Assembly: GCF_003590795.1 (NCBI RefSeq)
Contig: NZ_QYUL01000001.1
Span: 2,001,001-2,065,000, forward strand
Reading direction: 5' to 3'
From: Azospirillum cavernae
Lineage (GTDB): Bacteria; Pseudomonadota; Alphaproteobacteria; Azospirillales; Azospirillaceae
DNA: 64,000 nt
Both the position numbers and the translations under genes were made by a program. The notes beneath the pieces were generated by a model. That model was not told the DNA's origin. It saw nothing but the letters and a program-made list of their open reading frames with translations, and made no database searches. Below, one piece after another: positions 7,758 to 19,893 of this stretch (position 1 is its first letter; each line of letters opens with the position of its first letter).

Positions 7758-9776
7758 ATGCTGAAAAATCTGAAAATCGCCGCCTTGACCAACCTGTTCG
7801 GGGTCGTCATCGCGCTTGGCTTCGTCGCGGTCGCCGCCACCGGGATGCTGGCCATCCGTGAGTTGAAGGTGGGCGGGCCGATGTATCAGCGGATCATCCT
7901 GGGCAAGGATCTGATCGCCGACATCCTGCCGCCGCCGGAATATGTGATCGAAGCCTATCTGGAAGTCACGCTGGCGCTGAACGACCCGGCTTCGGTCGGC
8001 CAACGGCGGGAGCGGTTGGCGCAATTGCGCAAGGATTACAACGAGCGACGCGATTATTGGAGCAAGCAGGACATCGACCCGGCCCTGCGCAACCGCCTGA
8101 CCGTCGTCTCCCACGCCCCGGCGACCCTGTTTTGGGGCGAGGTCGAGAACAAGTTCCTCCCCGCGCTGGCCAATGGCGACGCGGCGGCGGCGCGGGCGGC
8201 CTACAAGGCGCTCTCCGACGCGTACGCCGCCCATCGCGGGGTGATTGATTCCATCGTCGTCAACGCCAACCGCGCCAACGCCGACACCGAACGCGACGCC
8301 AACGACCGCGAATCCCTGTTCATGACCGCCGTCTGGGCGGCGTCGGCCCTGGTGCTGGTCGTGGTCGCGCTGGGCGTGCTGGGGATTCTCCAGCGGGTGA
8401 TCCGCCCGGTGGCCAGCCTGACCGGGGTGATGCGGGCGATGGCGCAGGGAAATTTGGACGTCGTTCTGCCCGACGACACCCGCCAGGACGAGATTGGCGC
8501 CATGACGATGGCCTTGCGCGTGTTCAAGGAGCACGCCGAGGAGGATCGCCGCCGCCGCGCCCAGGATCTGAACCGCGAACAGGCGGAGCAGGAAAAGCAA
8601 GCCGCCCTGCTGCGCATGGCCGAAACGGTGGAACGCGAAGCCGGAAACGCTGTGGACGCCGTCGCCCAGAAAACCGGCGACATGGCCGAAAACGCCGCCC
8701 GAATGGCTGATTCCGCCCAGGCGGTCAGCGACAACAGCCAGAACGTCGCGTCCGCCGCCGCCCAGGCGCTCAGCAACGCCCAGACCGTCGCCGCCGCGTC
8801 CGAACAGCTCAGCGCCTCCATCCGCGAAATCGCCAACCAGATCGGAGCCGCCAGCGCCATGACCGGACAGGCGGTGGACGCCTCGACCCACGAGGAAACC
8901 ACCATCCAGCGCCTATCCGACGCCGTCACCCGCATCGGCGAAGTCACCACCCTCATCAACGAGGTCGCCGGACAAACCAACCTGTTGGCGCTCAACGCCA
9001 CCATCGAAGCGGCACGGGCCGGCGAAGCGGGAAAAGGCTTCGCCGTCGTCGCCAGCGAGGTGAAGGCGTTGGCCGGACAGACCGCGCGCGCCACTGGCGA
9101 AATTGAATCGCACATCGCCACCATCCAGGCGACGACGTCCGAAGCGGTCGCGGCGGTGCGCGCCATCGCCGAACGGGTGCGCGGGGTGGAAAGCGTGTCT
9201 TCGACCATCGCGTCCGCCGTTCAACAGCAGGAAACCGCCACCAGCGAGATTTCCCGCAACGTCGCCCAGACCACCCAAGCCGCCCAGGAGGTCGCCAACC
9301 GCATCGCCGACGTGTCGTCGGAAGCGACCGCGACCGGCGCGCGGGCCAGCGCGGTGATGACCCTGTCCGATTCCGTCGCCGCCAGCATCGACCAGCTTCG
9401 CCATGTTCTGATTGAAACCATCCGCACCGCCACGCCCGAAGTGAACCGTCGGCGCTTCAGCCGCCATCCGCTGAACCGCCCGGGCCGTCTGCGCCTCGGC
9501 CACCAGGACGTCGCCGTCACCATCGACAACGCGTCCGAAGGCGGCGCGCAGATCAGCGGTCTGCCGCCCAGCACGCTGGCCAAACTGACCGAAGGCATGG
9601 CGGCGCAATTGATCCTGCCCGGCGTCGACAACCCCGTTCCGGCCCTGGTCCGTTCGCGGGATCGGAACGCCCAAATCCACTTGACCTTCACCTTGACGGA
9701 TGGCGAGCGCTCCGGCTTCGCCGATCAATTCCGCCGTTTGACAGCGGGCTTCGCCCCGCTGGCACGCGGCGCGTGA
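7758..9776 (+). CDS. Methyl-accepting chemotaxis protein with C-terminal PilZ domain (672 aa)
   Basis: The order is: TM1 (about residues 8-32), a roughly 155-residue four-helix-type periplasmic sensor, TM2 (about 190-212), HAMP (about 212-265), a cytoplasmic signalling coiled coil with the CheA/CheW-binding hairpin tip [19 protein letters not shown] near 400-420, then a PilZ domain from about 563. The PilZ part has the RxxxR start (RRRFSRHP) and an N-x-S-x-x-G motif (NASEGG), so it should bind cyclic di-GMP. This couples chemotaxis signalling to c-di-GMP. The start at 7758 follows GGAGG. A paralogue with the same architecture follows at 10226, and each is trailed by a small zinc-ribbon membrane protein. 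No CheWA genes are nearby. Confidence 0.93.
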   Translation: MLKNLKIAALTNLFGVVIALGFVAVAATGMLAIRELKVGGPMYQRIILGKDLIADILPPPEYVIEAYLEVTLALNDPASVGQRRERLAQLRKDYNERRDYWSKQDIDPALRNRLTVVSHAPATLFWGEVENKFLPALANGDAAAARAAYKALSDAYAAHRGVIDSIVVNANRANADTERDANDRESLFMTAVWAASALVLVVVALGVLGILQRVIRPVASLTGVMRAMAQGNLDVVLPDDTRQDEIGAMTMALRVFKEHAEEDRRRRAQDLNREQAEQEKQAALLRMAETVEREAGNAVDAVAQKTGDMAENAARMADSAQAVSDNSQNVASAAAQALSNAQTVAAASEQLSASIREIANQIGAASAMTGQAVDASTHEETTIQRLSDAVTRIGEVTTLINEVAGQTNLLALNATIEAARAGEAGKGFAVVASEVKALAGQTARATGEIESHIATIQATTSEAVAAVRAIAERVRGVESVSSTIASAVQQQETATSEISRNVAQTTQAAQEVANRIADVSSEATATGARASAVMTLSDSVAASIDQLRHVLIETIRTATPEVNRRRFSRHPLNRPGRLRLGHQDVAVTIDNASEGGAQISGLPPSTLAKLTEGMAAQLILPGVDNPVPALVRSRDRNAQIHLTFTLTDGERSGFADQFRRLTAGFAPLARGA

Positions 9777-9803
9777 ACCCACAAGGCCGGACAACCGGAG
9801 ACG

Positions 9804-9833
9804 CGCAGGCCGTGCGAAGACGCACAGCCTGTG
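9804..9833 (+). terminator. Hairpin after the first chemoreceptor gene
   Basis: CAGGC-c-GTGCG, an AAGA loop, then CGCAC-a-GCCTG form a ten-pair stem 30 bases after the chemoreceptor stop. There is no T-run, so it may be a processing or attenuation stem before the small zinc-ribbon gene at 9874. Confidence 0.4.
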
Positions 9834-9873
9834 CTAACCTCCCGCCTGAATTTACGTTTTCAATGAGGACGCC

Positions 9874-10047
9874 ATGACGGAGCCGACCGTCCGTTGCCCG
9901 CGCTGCGACAACAAACACGCGGCGGATGCCCCCACCTGCCCGCATTGCCTCTCGATTCGCCGCAGCAACGCGGTGATGGGGGTGGCCTTGCTGATGCTGG
10001 TGATCCTCGCTTTGGTCGGGTGGGTTGGCACCTTAGCTCTGACTTAA
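9874..10047 (+). CDS. Small zinc-ribbon single-pass membrane protein (57 aa)
   Basis: The protein has two C-x2-C knuckles (CPRC at residues 8-11 and CPHC at 22-25), then a basic stretch (LSIRRSNA) and one hydrophobic helix to the C-terminus. It would sit in the inner membrane with the zinc ribbon in the cytoplasm. A start at 9874 follows GAGGA. A paralogue of the same layout follows the second chemoreceptor (12370-12573), so chemoreceptor plus zinc-ribbon protein forms a repeated two-gene module. The function is unknown. Confidence 0.7.
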   Translation: MTEPTVRCPRCDNKHAADAPTCPHCLSIRRSNAVMGVALLMLVILALVGWVGTLALT

Positions 10048-10053
10048 AAATGT

Positions 10054-10117
10054 CACAGGGTGCTTTGGTATCAAAAACAAGCAAACCCTGTGCAAAACAT
10101 GGGCAGCCTGCACAGGG
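10054..10117 (+). promoter_or_regulatory. Alternative hairpin leader upstream of the second chemoreceptor
   Basis: Three complementary segments occur in a row: CACAGGGT (10054-10061), ACCCTGTG (10085-10092) and TGCACAGGG (10109-10117). Segment 2 can pair with segment 1 (8 bp) or, as CCCTGTGCA, with segment 3 (9 bp), but not both. This is the geometry of an attenuator or ligand-responsive leader. The start codon is 109 bases downstream. It could instead be paired operator sites for a DNA-binding protein. Confidence 0.45.
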
Positions 10118-10225
10118 AAACATCATTTCCTTCTTCTGGTGCCGTTTTGTAACTTTCTGCTTGTTTTCCCGCTGCGCATTTGACATCCAAGCCTTCAGAC
10201 GTCGCTCCGTTGAAGGGTCTCCGAC

Positions 10226-12247
10226 ATGCTGAAAAACCTGAAGATCGCCGCCTTGACCAATCTGTTTGGCGTCGTGGTGACTCTGGGCTTCATCGTGGTC
10301 GCCGCCACCGGGATGCTCGCCATCCGGGAGTTGAAGGTGGGCGGTCCGATCTATCAGCGGATCGTGCTGGGCAAGGATCTGATCGCCGACATCCTGCCGC
10401 CGCCGGAATACGTCATCGAAGCCTATCTGGAAGCCACCCTGGCGCTGAACGATCCGTCCACGGTCAAGCAGCGGCAAGAGCGGCTGGCCCAGCTTCGCAA
10501 GGATTATGATGACCGTCACGGCTATTGGCTGAAAGAGGATTTCAACCCGATCATCCTCAAACAGCTCACCGTCGCGTCGCACGCCCCGGTCATGCGGTTC
10601 TGGACGGAGGTCGAAACCAAATTCCTGCCCGCCCTGGCCAAAAAGGATGAGGCGACGGCCCGCGCCTCTTACAAGGCGCTGTCGGACGCCTACGCCGCCC
10701 ACCGGGCCGAGGTGGACGCCATCGTCACCGCCACCAACCGCTACAACAGCGAGACGGAGGTCTACGCGGCCAGCCGCGAATCCCTGTTCATGACCGCCGT
10801 GTGGGTGGTGACGGCCCTGGTGCTGGCCGTGGTGGTGCTGGGCGTGCTTGGCATCTTGGGCCGGGTGGTTCGCCCCGTCGCCGCGCTGACGGCGATCATG
10901 CGCACCCTGTCCCAAGGCGATCTGGCCGTCGCCATCCCCGAGGCCACGCGCCAGGATGAAATCGGCGCGATGACGTCGGCGTTGCGCGTCTTCAAGGACA
11001 ACGCCCAGGAAGCCGCAAGGCTGCGCCGCGCCCAGGACGAGGACCGCGTCAACGCCGAACAGGAAAAAGAGGCCGCCTTGCTGCGCATGGCCGAAACGGT
11101 GGAGCGCGAGGCGACCAACGCGGTGGACACCGTCGCCACCCACACCGGCCAGATGGCGGGCAACGCCATGCGCATGGCGGAATCGGCCCGCGCGGTCAGC
11201 GACAACAGCCAGAACGTCGCCGCCGCCGCCACCCAGGCGCTCAGCAACGCCCAGACCGTCGCCGCCGCGTCCGAACAGCTCAGCGCATCGATCCGCGAAA
11301 TCGCCACCCAGATCAACACCGCCACGTTGATGACCGGGCAAGCGGTCGACGCCTCCACCCACGCCGAGGCGACCATCCAACGCTTGTCCGAGGCCGTGAC
11401 CCGCATCAGCGAGGTGACGACGCTGATCAACGACGTCGCCGGGCAAACCAACCTGTTGGCGCTGAACGCCACCATCGAAGCGGCGCGCGCCGGAGAGGCC
11501 GGCAAGGGATTCGCCGTGGTCGCCAGCGAGGTGAAGGCGCTGGCCGGGCAAACGGCGCGGGCGACCGACGAAATCGAATCGCAGATCGCCGCCATCCAGG
11601 CGACGACGTCCGACGCGGTGAAGGCGGTGCGCGCCATCGCCGATCAAGTGCGCGGCGTCGAAACCGTCTCCACCACCATCGCCGCCGCGATTGAGGAGCA
11701 GGAGGCCGCGACCGGCGAAATCGCCCGCAACGTGGTGCAGACCTCCAACGCCGCGCAAGAGGTGGCGTTCCGCATCGCCGACGTGTCGTCGGAAGCCACG
11801 GCGACCGGCGAACGGGCGACCGAGGTCAACGCCCTGTCGGGCGCCGTGGCGGCCAGCATCGACCAACTGCGCCGCGTGCTGATCCAGGCGATCCGCACCG
11901 CCACGCCGGAGGTCAACCGGCGTCAGTTCGCCCGCTACCCGATCAACCGTCCGGGCCGCGTGCAGATTGGCGGGCGTGATCTTGCCGTCACCATCGACAA
12001 CGCGTCGGAAGGCGGCGCGCAAATCAGCGGCCTGCCCGCCGAGGCCATCGCCGGTTTGTCCGTCGGTCAATCGACGCGCCTCAGCTTGAGCGGCATCGAT
12101 GTGGCGGTTCCGGCGACCATTCGCTCGGTCAACCCCAATGGCCGCCTGCACATCACCTTCTCGATCCACGACCATGACCAGAAGCGCTTTGTTGAACAGT
12201 TCGAGCGGATGGTGGCGGGAATCACCCCGATGGCGCAGGCCGCCTGA
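10226..12247 (+). CDS. Methyl-accepting chemotaxis protein with C-terminal PilZ domain, paralogue 2 (673 aa)
   Basis: This shares the full architecture of the receptor at 7758: N-terminus [17 protein letters not shown], periplasmic four-helix sensor, second TM near residues 190-212, HAMP, signalling hairpin [19 protein letters not shown], and a PilZ domain with RRQFARYP and NASEGG. The N-terminus, hairpin and PilZ portions are nearly identical, while the periplasmic domain has diverged more, for example in the last third before TM2. That pattern suggests a tandem duplication followed by change in ligand preference. It is preceded by an alternative-hairpin leader and followed by a zinc-ribbon membrane protein. 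Confidence 0.93.
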   Translation: MLKNLKIAALTNLFGVVVTLGFIVVAATGMLAIRELKVGGPIYQRIVLGKDLIADILPPPEYVIEAYLEATLALNDPSTVKQRQERLAQLRKDYDDRHGYWLKEDFNPIILKQLTVASHAPVMRFWTEVETKFLPALAKKDEATARASYKALSDAYAAHRAEVDAIVTATNRYNSETEVYAASRESLFMTAVWVVTALVLAVVVLGVLGILGRVVRPVAALTAIMRTLSQGDLAVAIPEATRQDEIGAMTSALRVFKDNAQEAARLRRAQDEDRVNAEQEKEAALLRMAETVEREATNAVDTVATHTGQMAGNAMRMAESARAVSDNSQNVAAAATQALSNAQTVAAASEQLSASIREIATQINTATLMTGQAVDASTHAEATIQRLSEAVTRISEVTTLINDVAGQTNLLALNATIEAARAGEAGKGFAVVASEVKALAGQTARATDEIESQIAAIQATTSDAVKAVRAIADQVRGVETVSTTIAAAIEEQEAATGEIARNVVQTSNAAQEVAFRIADVSSEATATGERATEVNALSGAVAASIDQLRRVLIQAIRTATPEVNRRQFARYPINRPGRVQIGGRDLAVTIDNASEGGAQISGLPAEAIAGLSVGQSTRLSLSGIDVAVPATIRSVNPNGRLHITFSIHDHDQKRFVEQFERMVAGITPMAQAA

Positions 12248-12369
12248 ACGGCGACGGCAAGCCACGGATGACAGGGATTTCATGACCGTTGACGGGTCTG
12301 ATGTTCCACAATGGGCGTCCGTTTGACGCCATCGCGGCGCTTGCCCGCCCGCCGAAAGCCCGGTTCATC

Positions 12370-12573
12370 ATGAGCGACACCACCGCCTGCCCCCATTGCG
12401 GCGCCGATTACGGGCATGGCCCCAAGGATTGCCCCCTCTGCCGCTCCGTTCGCCGCAAGGACATCGTCATCCGCTGCGTGATCGGCCTGATGTTTCTGGT
12501 GCCGATCCTGACCCTGTTCGCCACCGTGCTGCTGGACAGCGGAACCGGGGCGAAGATCTTTTCCCTGGATTGA
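12370..12573 (+). CDS. Small zinc-ribbon single-pass membrane protein, paralogue 2 (67 aa)
   Basis: CPHC (residues 7-10) and CPLC (21-24) form a zinc ribbon, followed by SVRRKD and a hydrophobic segment (about 32-56). The spacing of the knuckles and the basic stop-transfer stretch match the 57-residue protein at 9874. It is 122 bases after the second chemoreceptor on the same strand. The start at 12370 gives the ribbon at the N-terminus. A strong stem-loop (12591-12618) closes the unit. Confidence 0.7.
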   Translation: MSDTTACPHCGADYGHGPKDCPLCRSVRRKDIVIRCVIGLMFLVPILTLFATVLLDSGTGAKIFSLD

Positions 12574-12590
12574 CGCGCGCATGACGGGTT

Positions 12591-12618
12591 GACCGGGGCG
12601 ACATTCGCCGCCCCGGTC
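12591..12618. terminator. Bidirectional terminator between zinc-ribbon gene and thiC
   Basis: GACCGGGGCG pairs perfectly with CGCCCCGGTC across an 8-base loop. It lies between two convergent stops (12573 and 12627). The flanks carry only short T-runs, so termination may be imperfect. Confidence 0.65.
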
Positions 12619-12626
12619 GTTTGCCG

Positions 12627-14858
<2,232 letters not shown>

Positions 14859-15842
14859 TTACAGCCAGCGGCGCAGCCGGACGAAAATCATCGGCAGCAG
14901 CGCCGACAGAAGCATCAGCAGCAGGGCCGACGGGTAGCCGAAGGATTCGTCCGATCCCGGCATCCACGAAAAATTCATGCCGCAGACGCTCGCCACCAGG
15001 GTCGGCGGGAACAGCAACACGGTGATGATCGAGACGATCTTGACGATCTCGTTCTGCTCGACGTTGATCCGGCCCAGCGTGCTGTCGAGCAACAGCGCCA
15101 CTTTGGACGACAGAAAGGCGCTATACTCGTCCAAGCCGGTGGCGTCCTGCAACGCGGTGCGCGCCCAGCGGCGGGTCGGCTTTCGGGTGTTCCAGCCCTC
15201 GTTGCTGGACAAGAATTCCAGCATGCGAATCACGCTGGCCAAACTGACATGGGCCTTGCCGACCAGATGGCCGGTGTTGCCGATGCGTTTCAGGGTTCCC
15301 GAATCGTCCATCACTTCGCCGCGCCGGGGCAAGGACGGTCCCCGGAAGGCGCGGCGGTTGATGGTGTCCAACTCCACACCGGCCCGGCGCAGGACGGCGG
15401 CGGTGCGGTCGATCAGGCCATCGACCAGCGCCCCCATCACCGACTCGGCGGTCGCCAGCGGAATCGGGGCGTGGCTGACCTTGCGGCGGAAGGCCAGGAA
15501 CGCCTTGGGGTCGATGTGGTGGACCGTGACCAAACAGCGCCCGGCCAGCACAAAGCCAACCGCCGTCAAACGCGGCTCGTCGGTGTCCGCCCAAACCAGA
15601 GCCATCACCGTCAAGGACAGGATGCCATTGACGACGCGCAGACGGCTTGATTCTTCGATTTCCGCCATCTGCTCGCGGGTGGGCAGCGGCACGCCGACCA
15701 TCGCCTCGACCCGCGCCAATTCGGCGGGCGTCGGATTCAGCAGGTCGATCCAAACGACGGAGTCGGGCAGCGGCCCCAACGCGGCGTCCGCCGCCTTGTC
15801 CCAGCGCAGCAGACCGCCGTCGTTGACAAACACGTGCAGCAC
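14859..15842 (-). CDS. CorA-family divalent cation transporter (327 aa)
   Basis: A large cytoplasmic domain (residues 1-265) is followed by two C-terminal membrane helices. The signature GMN is present in VCGMNFSWMPG between the helices. CorA proteins are pentameric Mg2+/Co2+/Ni2+ channels, and some members (ZntB) move Zn2+. The selectivity cannot be set from sequence. The start is a GTG at 15842, giving MLHVFVNDGGLL. The gene is alone on its strand segment, with the MITE-like repeat downstream. Confidence 0.9.
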   Translation of the reverse strand: MLHVFVNDGGLLRWDKAADAALGPLPDSVVWIDLLNPTPAELARVEAMVGVPLPTREQMAEIEESSRLRVVNGILSLTVMALVWADTDEPRLTAVGFVLAGRCLVTVHHIDPKAFLAFRRKVSHAPIPLATAESVMGALVDGLIDRTAAVLRRAGVELDTINRRAFRGPSLPRRGEVMDDSGTLKRIGNTGHLVGKAHVSLASVIRMLEFLSSNEGWNTRKPTRRWARTALQDATGLDEYSAFLSSKVALLLDSTLGRINVEQNEIVKIVSIITVLLFPPTLVASVCGMNFSWMPGSDESFGYPSALLLMLLSALLPMIFVRLRRWL

Positions 15843-15894
15843 GGGCGGCGCTCCTCTGGTTGGGGGGCGGTGGTTGCGGTGAAAGCCCCCTCGC

Positions 15895-16191
15895 CTACGT
15901 CATCCGTCCACCCCGCCGGGGCTTGACCGGCGGCGTAGTCGGCGGCGCGGCGGGCGGCGGCTCCAGATCCAGCCCCGCCCCTTCCGCCTTCAGCGCCTGG
16001 GCCAATTTCCGCCGGAACGCCCCGCCATCGTCGCGGGCGTCCAGAAAATGGCCCACCGCCTCCTTGGCGTTGGCGCTGTCGTAGGGCACCTTGCCGAACA
16101 CCGCCAGCTTGGCGCGCTCCACCAGTTTGGGATCCATCTTGTCACGGATGGCCTTGATCTGGCGGAGCAGTTCCTCACGCGGGTCGGTCAT
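15895..16191 (-). CDS. Conserved hypothetical protein (98 aa)
   Basis: This small, charged, soluble protein begins MTDPREELLRQIKAIRDKM. It has a helical first two thirds and a proline-rich tail ending PVKPRRGGRMT. There is no signal peptide or membrane segment. It lies about 50 bases after argB on the same strand, so it may be the last gene of that transcript. I do not recognise a characterised family. Confidence 0.65.
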   Translation of the reverse strand: MTDPREELLRQIKAIRDKMDPKLVERAKLAVFGKVPYDSANAKEAVGHFLDARDDGGAFRRKLAQALKAEGAGLDLEPPPAAPPTTPPVKPRRGGRMT

Positions 16192-16238
16192 CGGGCGCTC
16201 TCGTCGGCTCTTCGGGGTCTACTCCCCAATATAGGCGG

Positions 16239-17138
<900 letters not shown>

Positions 17139-17165
17139 GGCAGGTTCCCTTTGTCGGGATGGACA

Positions 17166-17192
17166 GTGGGGCTTCTTTAACGGAAAGCCCAC
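17166..17192 (-). terminator. Possible terminator between antiporter gene and argB
   Basis: GTGGGCTT and AAGCCCAC-type arms (one bulged base) enclose a 10-base loop, 9 bases past the antiporter stop on the minus strand. There is no T-run, so this is a weak call. Confidence 0.35.
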
Positions 17193-17200
17193 GCCGTTGC

Positions 17201-18475
17201 CTAGAGGGCAATTTTTTGGTCATGAACGGCAAGGGCCGCCCAGCGCTCCGCCAGCCGGGTCATCGGCTGGGTCAGCGCCGTCACCGCCACCGCCATCAAC
17301 ACCATCGCGGAAAAACAGGCGTTCGACAGCACGCCCGCCTCCAACAGAATGGTCAGCACGATGACCTCCATCAACCCCTTGCAGGGCATCAGCGCGCCCA
17401 GCCGCAGGGCGTCAACCCAGCGTTCCCCGGTCAAACGGGCGGGAATCGCCGTTCCCGCCATCTTGCCGACCAGCGTCGCCGCGCTCGCCAACCCAAACAC
17501 CGCCCATTGCGACGAGTCGCCCAGATCCAGATCGACCTTCAGCCCGGTCAGGGTGAAGAAGAAGGGCAGCAGGATCAGGGTGGAGAAATGCTCCAATCGC
17601 GCCAGAATCGCCGCCGCCAACCGCCGGGGCATGGCGGTTCCCGCGACGAAGGCCCCCAGAATGTAATGCAGCCCGATCATCTCGGTGATCGCCGCCGAGG
17701 CCAGCAGCGCGGCGCAGGTGACGACCACCGCCATGTCGCCGATCTCCCCGCCGGGGGCCACGCGCGCCATCAGCCGGGCCAGAACCGGACGGGCGACCAG
17801 TTCGGTCACGCCGACATAGGCGAAGCCCAACACCGCCACCCCGGCGATCGCCTCAACCCCGCCGGAGCCGCCCGCCGCCCAGGCCAGTACTCCGGTGATG
17901 AGCAGCCACAGCAGCGCGTCGTTGACGGCGGCGTAGCCCAGCGCCAAGCGCCCAATCCGGTCGCCCAACAGCCCCATTTCGCGCAGGATCGCCCCCAAAA
18001 CCGGCAGCGCGGTGACGCCGACGCAAATGCCGAATCCGGCGGCGAACAGCCCCGGCGTGGCGCGCGGCCCGGCCATGCCGGGATAGGCCCCGGCCAACCA
18101 CCAGCCCAGCCCCAGCCCGACCAGCGTCGGCACGGCCATGCTCGACAACGCCACCGCAGCGAAGGCCCGGCCCCGCCCGCGAAACTCGGCGGGGTCGAGG
18201 TGCAGCCCGGTCAAAAAGGCGAAAAACAGCACGGCCAACAGAGCCAGGCCGGACAAAGGGGCCAAGGCCGCAGGCGCGAACAAAGTCGCCCACAGATCAG
18301 GGGCCAGCCGCCCGAGCAGCGAGGGGCCAAGCGCGATCCCGGCCAAAATCTGGATGACCACCATCGGCGCGACATGGCGCGCCCCGGCCAACCGCCAAAC
18401 CAGAAACGGCCCGGCGATCAGCAACAGCGCCTGCGCCAGAAACAGCAGCGCCGGGGTTAGCGTCACCGTCGGCAT
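17201..18475 (-). CDS. CPA2-family cation/proton antiporter (424 aa)
   Basis: About 12 hydrophobic helices cover the whole protein, with the family features [14 protein letters not shown] in the second helix, [11 protein letters not shown], the [10 protein letters not shown] segment carrying the transport Asp, and [13 protein letters not shown]. These fit Na+(K+)/H+ exchangers of the KefB/GerN type. There is no C-terminal TrkA/RCK domain. It starts 4 bases after engB ends, so it is probably co-transcribed with it. It separates engB from argB, which are neighbours in many relatives, so it is likely an insertion in this lineage. Confidence 0.9.
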   Translation of the reverse strand: MPTVTLTPALLFLAQALLLIAGPFLVWRLAGARHVAPMVVIQILAGIALGPSLLGRLAPDLWATLFAPAALAPLSGLALLAVLFFAFLTGLHLDPAEFRGRGRAFAAVALSSMAVPTLVGLGLGWWLAGAYPGMAGPRATPGLFAAGFGICVGVTALPVLGAILREMGLLGDRIGRLALGYAAVNDALLWLLITGVLAWAAGGSGGVEAIAGVAVLGFAYVGVTELVARPVLARLMARVAPGGEIGDMAVVVTCAALLASAAITEMIGLHYILGAFVAGTAMPRRLAAAILARLEHFSTLILLPFFFTLTGLKVDLDLGDSSQWAVFGLASAATLVGKMAGTAIPARLTGERWVDALRLGALMPCKGLMEVIVLTILLEAGVLSNACFSAMVLMAVAVTALTQPMTRLAERWAALAVHDQKIAL

Positions 18476-18479
18476 GGCG

Positions 18480-19157
18480 TCATTCAGCGGCGAGCGTGGC
18501 GAGGCTGGCCCGCAACTCGGCGATGCCGATGTTTTTTTCCGAGCTGGTGACGTGAATTTCCGGGAAGGCCGCCGGGTGCTTTTTCAAGGCCGCCTCGGTC
18601 GCCTTGCGCACGGCGTCGAGTTCGTTCGGCTTCACCTTGTCGATCTTGGTCAGCACGACGACGTAAGGCACGGCGGTGCGGTCGAGCATCTCCATGATCT
18701 CCTCGTCGTTGGGCTTCAGCCCATGACGCGAATCGACCAGAACCAAGGCCCGCTGCATGGTGACGCGCCCGCGCAGGAAACGGCGGACCATGTGGTTCCA
18801 GGCCTCGACCTTTTCCTTCGATTCCTTGGCGTAGCCGTAACCCGGCATGTCCACCAGCTTCAGCCGGTTGCCCAGATTGAAGAAATTGAGCTGCTGGGTG
18901 CGGCCCGGCGTGTTGGAGGTGCGGGCCAGCGTCTTGCGCCCGGTCAGCGCGTTGACCAGACTCGATTTCCCGACGTTTGAGCGCCCGGCGAAGGCGACCT
19001 CCGGCAGATCGGCTTCCGGCAACTGGTTCAGCGCGTCGGCCCCCCAGACGAAATCGCACTCCTTGGCGAACAGCAGCCGCCCGGCCTCCAACGCCGCCTC
19101 GTCAAAACCGGAAATGATGCTGGGCTTGGTCGGGCCGGAGCTGGTCGGGTTGGTCAT
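18480..19157 (-). CDS. engB: Ribosome biogenesis GTP-binding protein EngB/YihA (225 aa)
   Basis: This essential-type GTPase acts in late 50S subunit assembly. G1 is GRSNVGKS, the switch region TSNTPGRTQQLNFF, G3 DMPGYGYA and G4 TKIDK. The length and N-terminal extension are usual for alphaproteobacteria. The ATG at 19157 overlaps the stop of the upstream XRE-type antitoxin by four bases (ATGA), so its translation may be coupled to the toxin-antitoxin transcript. Confidence 0.95.
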   Translation of the reverse strand: MTNPTSSGPTKPSIISGFDEAALEAGRLLFAKECDFVWGADALNQLPEADLPEVAFAGRSNVGKSSLVNALTGRKTLARTSNTPGRTQQLNFFNLGNRLKLVDMPGYGYAKESKEKVEAWNHMVRRFLRGRVTMQRALVLVDSRHGLKPNDEEIMEMLDRTAVPYVVVLTKIDKVKPNELDAVRKATEAALKKHPAAFPEIHVTSSEKNIGIAELRASLATLAAE

Positions 19158-19531
19158 GGGAACGCTTTCGGTTGCAGAAGCAGGTCATCGACGGTGACGC
19201 CAAGCGCCGCCGCCAACGCGCGGTAAACATCAACGGTCGGGCTTTTCCGCCCGGCTTCGATTTGGGACACATAGCTGGCGGTGAGGCTGGCGGCGGCGGC
19301 AAGATCGGCCTGGGTCAGGCCGCGATGCTCGCGCCAGACCCGCAGCGGCGGCTCCCCCTCGATCAACCGACGGGCCATCGCCCAGGGCAGATCCTCGTCA
19401 TCCTCGGCGTCCAGGGCGGCGCGGATGTCGCCTTGATCCATCGCGCGGGCGCGCAACGCCTCGAATTCGGCGATGGGAACGACCGCGTATTCGGTCTTGC
19501 CGTCCTTGTCGGCAATGAACTGCACAGTCAT
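19154..19531 (-). CDS. Antitoxin with XRE helix-turn-helix domain (125 aa)
   Basis: The N-terminal 75 residues resemble a Phd/DUF-type antitoxin segment (MTVQFIADKDGKTEYAVVPIAEFE). Residues 68-118 form an XRE helix-turn-helix (LTQADLAAAASLTASYVSQIEAGRK). The gene overlaps the upstream RelE-like toxin gene by four bases and overlaps engB by four bases. It should bind the toxin and repress the operon. The order toxin-then-antitoxin resembles HigBA. That designation is by arrangement only. Confidence 0.85.
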   Translation of the reverse strand: MTVQFIADKDGKTEYAVVPIAEFEALRARAMDQGDIRAALDAEDDEDLPWAMARRLIEGEPPLRVWREHRGLTQADLAAAASLTASYVSQIEAGRKSPTVDVYRALAAALGVTVDDLLLQPKAFP

Positions 19532-19815
19532 CGTTGCAGCCTCCTGACGTCGTAGGCTTGACCCCTGGGTTCGACCGCCATCACGTCGATGACGCGCACC
19601 CCATCATCCCGCGTGAAGATCGCCCGAAACGCACGGGCCGGGTTGCGGAATTTCAGCCGCAAATACCCGGTTCCGACGATGGCCTCCACATCAAGCGCCG
19701 CGTCGTCGGGGTTGGCCGCCAACGCGTCAAGGTCCGTCATCATCTGGTTGCGGATCGCCGGGATTTGACGGGCGATGGATTTCATCGCCGCCCGCTTGAT
19801 GAACAGATCATGCAT
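19528..19815 (-). CDS. RelE/HigB-like toxin (95 aa)
   Basis: The protein is basic, with the fold pattern of RelE/ParE-type toxins: helices at the N-terminus, then GTGYLRLKFRN, FRAIFTRDDGVRVIDVMAVEPRG. Family members are usually mRNA interferases or gyrase poisons. The start at 19815 has a poor Shine-Dalgarno, and an internal ATG at 19785 is possible. A strong stem-loop separates it from yidC. It lies inside the otherwise conserved yidC-engB interval. Confidence 0.82.
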   Translation of the reverse strand: MHDLFIKRAAMKSIARQIPAIRNQMMTDLDALAANPDDAALDVEAIVGTGYLRLKFRNPARAFRAIFTRDDGVRVIDVMAVEPRGQAYDVRRLQR

Positions 19816-19827
19816 CGCAAAAACATA

Positions 19828-19869
19828 ACCGCCGGAAAACGTCCGTCAAGGGGAACGTTTACCGGCGGT
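19828..19869. terminator. Long stem-loop between yidC and the toxin gene
   Basis: ACCGCCGG-a-AAACGT (19828-19842) pairs with ACGTTT-a-CCGGCGGT (19855-19869) around a 12-base loop, giving 14 pairs with one internal A/A mismatch. It follows the yidC stop at 19894 on the minus strand and precedes the toxin start. It probably terminates yidC transcripts, and could also be an operator of the toxin-antitoxin pair. Confidence 0.6.
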
Positions 19870-19893
19870 CATGTCAGGCGATCAGTCGAAGGA

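Noticed and set aside
9860-12283. Very long open frame (807 codons) on the minus strand across chemoreceptor 2
   Set aside because: It is the antisense shadow of a GC-rich coding gene; its translation is low-complexity Arg/Gly/Asp/His and matches no protein pattern.
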